Part shown: positions 13,018-18,742 of the stretch, piece by piece | How the letters are laid out: each line of letters starts with the position of its first letter | Position numbering within the stretch: position 1 is the first letter of the stretch | Assembly: GCA_002390305.1 (NCBI GenBank) | Contig: DGPE01000040.1 | Coordinates: forward strand, 9,117-27,858 | Reading direction: 5' to 3' | From: Micrococcales bacterium UBA4448 | Lineage (GTDB): Bacteria > Actinomycetota > Actinomycetes > Actinomycetales > Microbacteriaceae | DNA: 18,742 nucleotides | Program-made: the position numbers and the translations under genes | Notes under the pieces: generated by a model | Told to the model about the DNA's origin: nothing | What the model saw: the letters and a program-made list of their open reading frames with translations, nothing else | Database searches by the model: none

Positions 13018-15639
13018 GTGGCGCTTCCACGCGTATACGACATAGCTAAAGAACTTGGAATCGATACCAAGGTCGCATTGGCAAAATTAGAAGAGCTCGG
13101 CGAATACGTCAAAGGTGGCTCTTCAACAATCACCCCACCGGTAGCAATCAAGCTGCGAGCGGCTTTCCCCAATGCTGTCAAGCCGGCAAAGAAAGAGCCT
13201 GCCAAGCCCAAGGTAACTGCCGAAAAGCCAGCACCATCTGAGCAGGTAAAGGATGTTGCAGCGGCACCGACGCCGGCGCCAAATATCGAAGCCCCAGTTA
13301 CTGAATCTGCAACCCCATCGCCGGCGGTCACAGAAGAAGCTCCGACAGAGCCGAAGTCTGCCAGCACCATTCTTGGAACTCCAAGACCTGGCAATAATCC
13401 ATTTTCTTCCAACCAAGGCATGGGCATCCCTCGCCCAATGGCCAGGCCAGGAAACAACCCATTTGCATCCAACCAGGGCATGGGACGTCGCACCGAGGGC
13501 GCACCAAGACCAGCAGGCGCACCAAGACCAGCAGGTGCACCAAGACCCGCAGGTGCACCAAGACCGGGAGGCGCACCGAGACCGGGTGGCGCACCAAGGC
13601 CGGGAGGCGCACCAGGATCTGGAGCACCTAGACCAGGCGGCGCACCAGGATTCGGAGCACCGGGTGGCGGAAGACCAGGACCTGGCCGCGGTGGCCGCGG
13701 TGCTGGAACTGCCGGAGCTTTTGGTAAAGGTGGTTCTCGAGGTAAGTCTCGTAAGTCAAAAAGAACCAAGCGCGAAGAGTTCGAACAAAGGTCGCTGCCC
13801 AGCCTCGGCGGCGCAGTGGTGCCACGCGGTGACGGCACAACCGTTATCCGTGTTCGCAGAGGTGCTTCAATTCAAGACTTTGCCGACAAGATTGGCACCA
13901 ATGCAGGTCAGCTGATTACCGTTTTGTTCGCACTGGGACAGATGGCAACTGCCACGGCGTCTCTAGACGAAGAGACCTTCCAAATTCTTGGAGAAGAACT
14001 CGGCTACAAGGTCGAGGTTGTTTCACCTGAGGACGAAGAACGCGAGCTTTACGACGGCTTTGGCCTAGACATTTCGACGGGAATCGAAGAGGAGGAAGAT
14101 GAAGATCTTGCTCCAAGACCACCGGTTGTAACTGTTATGGGTCACGTTGACCACGGTAAGACTAGGTTGCTTGACTCCATTAGAAGTGCCAACGTAGTTG
14201 CAAGTGAAGCAGGAGGAATTACCCAGCACATTGGTGCCTATCAGGTTCACGCAACGCACGAGGGCAAAGACCGCGCGATCACTTTCATTGACACGCCGGG
14301 TCACGAGGCGTTCACCGCTATGCGTGCCAGGGGTACTCAGGTAACCGATATTGCAATTTTGGTTGTTGCCGCCGATGACGGGGTTATGCCTCAGACCATA
14401 GAGGCACTGAACCATGCCCAAGCTGCTCAGGTTCCAATCGTGGTGGCTGTGAACAAGGTTGATAAGCCAGATTCCAACCCGGCCAAGATTCGCCAGCAAC
14501 TGACCGAATTCGGCCTGGTTGCCGAGGAGTTTGGTGGCGATGTGATGTTTGTTGATGTCTCTGCTCTAAAGGGCGATGGCATCGAAAAGCTGCTTGACGC
14601 TGTGCTTTTGACTGCGGATGCCTCGTTGGATCTTCGTGCAAACCCTGACAAGGCTGCCCGAGGAGTTGCAATTGAAGCGAACCTGGACAAGGGACGCGGT
14701 TCGGTGGCAACCGTTCTGATTCAGTCCGGAACCCTCGAGGTTGGAGACGCGATCATCGCAGGTGCTGCTCACGGAAGAGTCCGAGCAATGTTCGACGAGA
14801 ATGGCGATGCCGTTGCTTTGGCGACACCATCAAGACCAGTTCAGGTGCTTGGCTTGCAGTCGGTGCCGAGAGCCGGTGACACATTTGTGGTTGCTGCCGA
14901 CGAGCGTCAGGCAAGACAGATCGCCGAGAAGCGTGAAGCTGCTGACAGAAACGCCCTGCTTGCTAGAACTCGCAAGAAGCTTTCGCTTGAGGACTTCACA
15001 AAGGCGCTGGAAGACGGCAAGGTCGAGTCACTGAACTTGATCATCAAGGGTGACGTTTCAGGTGCTGTTGAAGCGCTTGAGGACAGCCTTCTCAAGATTG
15101 AGATCGACGATTCAGTTCAGCTCCGAATCATCCACCGCGGTGTTGGTGCGATTACTGAATCTGATGTCAACCTTGCAACTGTTGACTCAGCTGTGATCAT
15201 TGGATTCAATGTCCGACCTGACAACAAGGCCAAGGAGCGCGCTGACCGCGAGGGTGTCGACGTTCGTCACTACACGGTTATCTACAATGTGCTGGATGAC
15301 ATTGAGAGCTCACTCAAGGGCATGCTCAAGCCGGAATACGAAGAGGCTCAGCTTGGAACAGCAGAGGTCCGAGAGGTCTTCAAGTCCTCCAAGTTCGGGC
15401 TCATCGCAGGTTCCTATGTGCGAAGCGGCCTAATGCGTAGAAACGCAATGGCACGAGTATTGCGTGACGGTGAAGTCATTGGAGAAAACCTAAAGGTTGA
15501 ATCTCTAAAGCGCTTCAAGGACGACGCCACTGAAGTTAAAGCTGACTTCGAGTGTGGAATTGGGCTTGGTTCATTCAATGACGTCAAGGTTGACGACGTT
15601 ATAGAGACCTATGAGATGGTTGAGAAGCCGAGGACCTAA
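13018..15639 (+). CDS. infB: Translation initiation factor IF-2
   Basis: IF-2 is the GTPase that brings fMet-tRNA to the 30S subunit and promotes subunit joining. The GTG start follows AGGAG with 7-nt spacing and gives the standard ARVYDIAKELG-like N-terminus (here MALPRVYDIAKELG). Residues 1-50 form the first IF2N domain. A long low-complexity linker (about 55-250) is rich in Pro, Ala and Gly with hexapeptide repeats, followed by a basic stretch (GKSRKSKRTKREEFE) and a second IF2N domain. The G domain has G1 GHVDHGKT (375-382), G3 DTPGHE (from 425) and G4 NKVD (479-482). The C-terminal domains end at residue 873. Length is normal for actinobacteria. It overlaps rbfA by one base. Confidence 0.97.
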   Translation: MALPRVYDIAKELGIDTKVALAKLEELGEYVKGGSSTITPPVAIKLRAAFPNAVKPAKKEPAKPKVTAEKPAPSEQVKDVAAAPTPAPNIEAPVTESATPSPAVTEEAPTEPKSASTILGTPRPGNNPFSSNQGMGIPRPMARPGNNPFASNQGMGRRTEGAPRPAGAPRPAGAPRPAGAPRPGGAPRPGGAPRPGGAPGSGAPRPGGAPGFGAPGGGRPGPGRGGRGAGTAGAFGKGGSRGKSRKSKRTKREEFEQRSLPSLGGAVVPRGDGTTVIRVRRGASIQDFADKIGTNAGQLITVLFALGQMATATASLDEETFQILGEELGYKVEVVSPEDEERELYDGFGLDISTGIEEEEDEDLAPRPPVVTVMGHVDHGKTRLLDSIRSANVVASEAGGITQHIGAYQVHATHEGKDRAITFIDTPGHEAFTAMRARGTQVTDIAILVVAADDGVMPQTIEALNHAQAAQVPIVVAVNKVDKPDSNPAKIRQQLTEFGLVAEEFGGDVMFVDVSALKGDGIEKLLDAVLLTADASLDLRANPDKAARGVAIEANLDKGRGSVATVLIQSGTLEVGDAIIAGAAHGRVRAMFDENGDAVALATPSRPVQVLGLQSVPRAGDTFVVAADERQARQIAEKREAADRNALLARTRKKLSLEDFTKALEDGKVESLNLIIKGDVSGAVEALEDSLLKIEIDDSVQLRIIHRGVGAITESDVNLATVDSAVIIGFNVRPDNKAKERADREGVDVRHYTVIYNVLDDIESSLKGMLKPEYEEAQLGTAEVREVFKSSKFGLIAGSYVRSGLMRRNAMARVLRDGEVIGENLKVESLKRFKDDATEVKADFECGIGLGSFNDVKVDDVIETYEMVEKPRT
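13384..13485 (+). repeat. Duplicated 14-residue segment in the IF-2 linker
   Basis: Residues 123-136 and 143-156 of IF-2 are RPGNNPF-S/A-SNQGMG twice, encoded at 13384-13425 and 13444-13485. The copies differ at one residue and at several codons. Similar RPGNNPF repeats are typical of actinobacterial IF-2 linkers, so this is old, not a recent duplication. Confidence 0.8.
13501..13641 (+). repeat. 18-bp tandem repeat encoding APRP-A/G-G in IF-2
   Basis: Six back-to-back 18-bp units (13501-13608) encode APRPAG three times, then APRPGG three times. A 15-bp APGSG spacer follows, then a seventh APRPGG unit at 13624-13641. Adjacent units differ by only one to a few bases, mostly at third positions. 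This level of identity suggests expansion by slippage or recombination, so copy number may vary between strains. Confidence 0.9.
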
Positions 15640-16067
15640 TGGCAGATCACGCCCGTGCTCCAAGGCTTGCTGAGCGCATCAAGGTTCTGGCTGCCGGAGC
15701 TCTTACGAAGGTAGTCAAAGACCCAGATCTTGGCTTCGTCACTTTTACCGGTGCCAAAGTCACCCCTGACCTTATGCAGGCAAAGCTCTATTTCACTGTT
15801 TTTGGAACCGATGTCGAGAAGGCGAGATCTGTCGAGATCCTGCTCAAAAACACCGGTCGCCTCAAGGGGGAAATTGGTAAGCAGCTTGGCATCAGGTTGA
15901 CTCCAAATTTGGAGCTGATTCTTGACGAGGTTCCAGAAATCGCGAGCGACCTAAACGATCTTTTGGCCGAGGCCAAGCGTCGAGATAGCGAGCTGGGAAA
16001 GCTCGCTAAGGAAGCTAAGCACGCCGGCGATGCCGACCCCTATGTTCAAAAGCCGCAGGCTGAATAA
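15639..16067 (+). CDS. rbfA: 30S ribosome-binding factor RbfA
   Basis: RbfA is a single-domain KH-type protein that helps mature the 16S rRNA 5' end and is needed for 30S assembly, notably in the cold. The 142-residue protein begins MADHARAPRLAERIKVLAAG, a clear actinobacterial RbfA start, and contains PDLGFVTFTGAKVTPDL and a TPNLELILDEVPE stretch in the C-terminal half. A charged tail of about 25 residues follows the core. Its start overlaps the infB stop and its stop overlaps the truB start, each by one base (TAATG), so translation is coupled. No nrnA-type gene separates it from truB, unlike in some other actinobacteria. Confidence 0.94.
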   Translation: MADHARAPRLAERIKVLAAGALTKVVKDPDLGFVTFTGAKVTPDLMQAKLYFTVFGTDVEKARSVEILLKNTGRLKGEIGKQLGIRLTPNLELILDEVPEIASDLNDLLAEAKRRDSELGKLAKEAKHAGDADPYVQKPQAE

Positions 16068-16930
16068 TGTCCAGTGGGCTAGTCCTAATAGATAAGCCGA
16101 AGGATTGGACCTCGCATGACGTGGTCGCCAAAATGCGAGGTGTTCTTGGAACTCGCAAGGTTGGGCATGCCGGCACTCTGGATCCAATGGCCACCGGGTT
16201 ACTGATTCTGGGTGTGAACCAGGGGACCAAACTGCTTCAGTATTTACTCGGCCAAGATAAGTCCTACACGGCAAGAATTCGTCTGGGCCAAACAACTCTG
16301 AGCGATGACGCAGAATCTGAGGTTCTAGAAAGTTTTGACGCCGGTGGGGTTTCTGAAGTTTTTGTGGACCAGGAGATAGCCAAACTGACCGGAACTTTCG
16401 AACAGGTTCCGTCTTCGGTCAGTGCCAAGAAGATCGATGGCGCCAGGGCTTACGATCTTGTTCGCGCCGGCAAAGTAGTAAAGCTAGAGCCCAAGACGAT
16501 CACAATCACAACTTTTTTGAGAACCAGTGAAATTTCTTACCACGATGGCCTTGCGGATTTTGATGTTCTTGTTGACTGCAGCACCGGAACATATATCAGG
16601 GCGTTGGCAAGAGATATTGGCGCAAGGCTCGGTGTTGGCGGCCATCTAATTGGCCTTAGGCGCACCAGCATCGCAGAGTTCAATGTTGCCGCTGCAACAG
16701 AAATGACCGCTGAGCCCCGTCTTATTGATTTGAAGAGCGCCGCAGGCGCACTATTTAGATCAAAAGAGATCACGGAGCAGCAAGAAGTTGACCTTCGACA
16801 CGGAAAGCAAGTTCTTCTTGAATCGGAGAGTGGTTTGCTGGCGTTGATTAGAAATAATCAGCTCGTTGCATTGGCTGAACCTGCTGGCGATCTCTATAAA
16901 TCAATGGCGGTATTCCAGGGAGAAGCATGA
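16067..16930 (+). CDS. truB: tRNA pseudouridine(55) synthase
   Basis: TruB makes pseudouridine 55 in the T-loop of tRNAs. The 287-residue protein has the N-terminal GLVLIDKPKDWTSHD motif and the catalytic Asp39 in GHAGTLDPMATG. Further family motifs are YTARIRLGQTTLSDDAE, and CSTGTYIRALARDIG around residues 168-182. The C-terminal part is a short actinobacterial-type extension without a convincing PUA domain match by eye. It overlaps rbfA by one base and the next gene by four (ATGA). Confidence 0.95.
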   Translation: MSSGLVLIDKPKDWTSHDVVAKMRGVLGTRKVGHAGTLDPMATGLLILGVNQGTKLLQYLLGQDKSYTARIRLGQTTLSDDAESEVLESFDAGGVSEVFVDQEIAKLTGTFEQVPSSVSAKKIDGARAYDLVRAGKVVKLEPKTITITTFLRTSEISYHDGLADFDVLVDCSTGTYIRALARDIGARLGVGGHLIGLRRTSIAEFNVAAATEMTAEPRLIDLKSAAGALFRSKEITEQQEVDLRHGKQVLLESESGLLALIRNNQLVALAEPAGDLYKSMAVFQGEA

Positions 16931-17304
16931 TCGAGGTCTACTTCTACATTTTGGCTTGGTATTCACTCGGGGCTGGACTGCTACTGGTTGCCATGGGCCT
17001 TTTTGGCAGAGCTCCAAGCGGGTTTTCACTCGCTATTGCCGCATCGGTGCAGGCCGGTTTAGTGGTCCAATTGGTGGTTTCGATAGTGTTGGTGATTGGC
17101 GGTCAATCGGCGGTCATTGACACCTGGGAGTTCTTCGGCTATCTGGTAGTGGCGCTACTGGTTCCACTCGGAGGTGCAATCTGGGCACTGGTCGAAAGAG
17201 ATCGCTGGTCGACGGTAATAATGGGAGCATCGCTTCTAGTGATCGCGGTGATGCTGGTGAGAATGGATCAAATCTGGACCGGGGTTAACCCCTTCGTTGT
17301 CTAA
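16927..17304 (+). CDS. Small four-helix membrane protein, function unknown
   Basis: I do not recognise this 125-residue protein. It is strongly hydrophobic, with four likely membrane helices at about residues 5-27, 33-58, 68-89 and 97-114, and few charged residues in the loops (ERDR near 90). The start is secure because it overlaps the truB stop as ATGA, implying coupled translation. A second small membrane protein follows after 20 bp. Similar small membrane proteins of unknown role occur between truB and ribF in related actinobacteria, as far as I recall. No catalytic motif is visible. Confidence 0.75.
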   Translation: MIEVYFYILAWYSLGAGLLLVAMGLFGRAPSGFSLAIAASVQAGLVVQLVVSIVLVIGGQSAVIDTWEFFGYLVVALLVPLGGAIWALVERDRWSTVIMGASLLVIAVMLVRMDQIWTGVNPFVV

Positions 17305-17324
17305 GCTTGGTCTTTGGTGAATAG

Positions 17325-17711
17325 ATGAAAGTTTCAATGGGTATCGGCAGGCTGCTAATAGCGGTCTACGGCGTTTTTGCTGTCTCAGCTACCGCCAGAG
17401 CAAGTTATCAATTGGTAACTGAGTTTGATCAAGCACCGGTGGCATATTCACTTTCTGCCGTCAGTGCGGTTGTCTATGTAATAGCAACTATCGCTTTGGC
17501 CAGGGGGCAAAAGAGTATGGCACTGGCCAAATTCGCTGTTGCCTTCGAACTGATTGGTGTAATCGTGGTTGGCATACTTTCGCTTCTATTACCTGAATTA
17601 TTTTCACACCCATCAGTTTGGTCTGGCTTTGGCATCGGCTACGCCTTCATTCCAATGTTGTTGCCGATACTCGGTCTTATTTGGCTCAGGAGGCAAAGTG
17701 CTAGAGCTTAG
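17325..17711 (+). CDS. Small four-helix membrane protein, function unknown
   Basis: This 128-residue protein is also unrecognised. It has a basic start (MKVSMGIGR) and about four hydrophobic helices near residues 8-30, 39-60, 67-90 and 98-122, then a basic tail (LRRQSARA), suggesting the C-terminus is cytoplasmic. It resembles the upstream gene in size and topology, but the two share no obvious sequence. A weak GGTGA Shine-Dalgarno lies 4 nt before the ATG. Its last 14 bases overlap ribF and carry the ribF Shine-Dalgarno just upstream of the overlap, so ribF output probably depends on translation of this gene. Confidence 0.72.
   Translation: MKVSMGIGRLLIAVYGVFAVSATARASYQLVTEFDQAPVAYSLSAVSAVVYVIATIALARGQKSMALAKFAVAFELIGVIVVGILSLLLPELFSHPSVWSGFGIGYAFIPMLLPILGLIWLRRQSARA
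17688..17693 (+). promoter_or_regulatory. Shine-Dalgarno sequence fixing the ribF GTG start
   Basis: AGGAGG lies 4 nt before the GTG at 17698, inside the 3' end of the preceding membrane-protein gene. It is the strongest ribosome-binding match in the window, and it decides the start against a frame that stays open 43 codons further upstream. Confidence 0.75.
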
Positions 17712-18621
17712 AACCACGTCACTGCCTGTGAACTATGCAGAAACCGCTGTGGCGATTGGTAAATTTGACGGGGTCCATCTCGGTCACAAACAGTTGATTC
17801 ATGAGTTAGTTCAAGCATCTGAAGATCAGTTGCTCTCGGCGACCGTTCTCACATTTGACAAGCACCCAGATGCTGTCTTGAACCCGGGAACAGAGCCAGC
17901 TTCATTAATAGGCCCAACCCAGAAGGCAAGGTATCTTTCCGAATTAGGAATCGATGCTCTGGTGACAATCGAATTCGATTCAGCTCTCGCGAAGCTAACC
18001 CCTGAGGAGTTTGTAATAGCTCACTTGGTGCCTATGCGAGCAAAGCTTGTCCTGATTGGAAACGGATTTAGGTTTGGGGTTAAAGGTTCTGGCAACATCG
18101 AAACGCTCAAGGAGCTCGGAAAAACATATGGTTTCCAAGCCAGGGCGATTCCCTCTGTAATGTTTGGTGAGGTCCCGGTTTCTAGCACTGCAATCAGGAC
18201 TGCGCTTTTGGCAGGCAAGGTTGATGTCGCTTCAGTGATGCTTGGAAGAAACCATGAGTACGAGGGGATTGTTGAGCACGGCAGAAAGATCGGTCGCTCA
18301 ATCGGTTTTCCAACCGCCAACCTCGCCAGATCGAGCGAAGGCCTATTGCCAGTCGATGGTGTTTATGCTGGCTGGCTGCACGCAGACGGCATTCGGTACC
18401 CGGCCGCGCACTCGGTGGGAACGAACGACTCAATCGAAGCGGTGCCAAGGCTTTTAGAATCCCATGTCATCGGGCGTGACGACTTAGATCTTTATGACCT
18501 TTTGGTGACTGCAGAATTTGTCGAGCAGGTTAGGCCGTGGGCAAAGTTTGAATCCATGGAAGTGCTGATAAAGCAGATAGCAACGGACGTGCAGGCCTGC
18601 AAACAAGTTCTGGGAGAGTAG
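17698..18621 (+). CDS. ribF: Bifunctional riboflavin kinase / FAD synthetase
   Basis: RibF phosphorylates riboflavin to FMN and adenylates FMN to FAD. From the GTG start the protein is 307 residues, normal for the family. The N-terminal adenylyltransferase domain has GKFDGVHLGH at residues 21-30 and the late SSTAIR motif. The C-terminal kinase domain has GFPTAN at 203-208, DGVYAGWL, and the DLYDLLVTAEFVEQVRPW block. The usual kinase GTNPTF is here GTNDSI, a deviation whose effect is unknown. The gene overlaps the upstream membrane-protein gene by 14 bp. Its stop codon lies within a TANNNT box for the next gene. Confidence 0.95.
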   Translation: MLELRTTSLPVNYAETAVAIGKFDGVHLGHKQLIHELVQASEDQLLSATVLTFDKHPDAVLNPGTEPASLIGPTQKARYLSELGIDALVTIEFDSALAKLTPEEFVIAHLVPMRAKLVLIGNGFRFGVKGSGNIETLKELGKTYGFQARAIPSVMFGEVPVSSTAIRTALLAGKVDVASVMLGRNHEYEGIVEHGRKIGRSIGFPTANLARSSEGLLPVDGVYAGWLHADGIRYPAAHSVGTNDSIEAVPRLLESHVIGRDDLDLYDLLVTAEFVEQVRPWAKFESMEVLIKQIATDVQACKQVLGE

Positions 18622-18624
18622 GCT
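18619..18624 (+). promoter_or_regulatory. Putative -10 box for a leaderless DUF805 gene transcript
   Basis: TAGGCT, which includes the ribF stop TAG, is followed by 7 nt (GACACCC) and the ATG at 18632. No Shine-Dalgarno is present. Same geometry as at dxr, gabT and proS. Confidence 0.4.
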
Positions 18625-18631
18625 GACACCC

Positions 18632-18742
18632 ATGACTTTCGTGGGAGCAATCAAAAGCGGTTTTAAAAACTACATAAACTTCAAGGGCAACGCCTCAAGA
18701 AGAGAGTTCTGGTACTGGTTTCTGTTCACTTTTCTGCTGGCG
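18632..18742 (+). CDS. DUF805 family membrane protein, N-terminal 37 codons (3' truncated)
   Basis: The frame is open from ATG 18632 to the window end. The visible part reads MTFVGAIKSGFKNYINF, then KGNASRREFWYW and a hydrophobic run. This is the typical opening of DUF805 inner-membrane proteins: an amphipathic stretch, a G-x-A-S-R-x-E-[FY]-W motif, then the first membrane helix. Function of the family is unknown. Only 10 bp separate it from ribF, though a possible own -10 box is present. Assignment rests on a short but characteristic segment. Confidence 0.75.
   Translation, partial: MTFVGAIKSGFKNYINFKGNASRREFWYWFLFTFLLA

Noticed and set aside
12915..13838. A 307-codon open frame on the minus strand opposite infB
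   Set aside because: It is the mirror of the Pro/Ala/Gly-rich IF-2 linker. Its protein is low-complexity (APPGLGAP repeats) with no domain, and infB on the other strand is certain.
13253..13915. A 220-codon plus-strand frame inside infB
   Set aside because: It is a shifted reading of the same repeat (HQDQQ-type repeats) with no family resemblance.
14065..14499. A 144-codon minus-strand frame opposite the IF-2 G domain
   Set aside because: It is opposite the most conserved part of infB, and no protein family is recognisable.
17569..17697. A 43-codon upstream extension of ribF
   Set aside because: It lies within the preceding membrane-protein gene. The strong AGGAGG before the GTG at 17698 and the family length fix the start there.

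Overview
This window looks like a compact chromosomal segment of a small-genome actinobacterium, most likely a freshwater Microbacteriaceae (Rhodoluna/Aquiluna-like). The reasons are actinobacterial protein signatures (ProS, IspG and IF2 N-termini, and a Rip1-type site-2 protease between dxr and ispG), a roughly balanced base composition that is low for the phylum, very short intergenic gaps, and many overlapping or stop-start gene junctions. This lineage is inferred from protein resemblance; no search was possible. I saw no tRNA, rRNA, CRISPR array, insertion sequence or prophage.

Region 1 (1-6180) handles polyamines and amines. A plus-strand operon encodes a complete spermidine/putrescine-type ABC importer, with the binding protein (cut by the window edge), ATPase and two permeases in the order potD-potA-potB-potC. 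Facing it on the minus strand are two class-III PLP aminotransferases: gabT (4-aminobutyrate transaminase), then a GSA-aminomutase-like enzyme of unknown substrate. The two operons converge and overlap by 15 bp, and the likely pot terminator lies inside the 3' end of the aminotransferase gene.

Region 2 (6260-11663) holds dxr and ispG, two steps of the MEP isoprenoid pathway, on either side of a membrane-embedded site-2 protease. proS (bacterial prolyl-tRNA synthetase) follows. Several of these genes have a TANNNT -10-like hexamer 6-7 nt before the start codon and no Shine-Dalgarno (SD) sequence, which suggests leaderless transcripts.

Region 3 (11686-18621) is the transcription/translation cluster nusA-ylxR-infB-rbfA-truB, then two small unknown membrane proteins, then ribF. 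rimP, normally just upstream of nusA, is absent: only 22 nt separate proS from nusA. The ylxR-infB gap holds two mutually exclusive hairpins, one of which masks the infB Shine-Dalgarno sequence. This is the best candidate here for an undescribed regulatory element. The window ends in the first 37 codons of a DUF805-type membrane protein.

Most of the window is ordinary conserved housekeeping sequence. The points worth following are the infB leader, the repeated leaderless-start pattern, the missing rimP, the uncharacterised aminotransferase and the membrane-protein pair.
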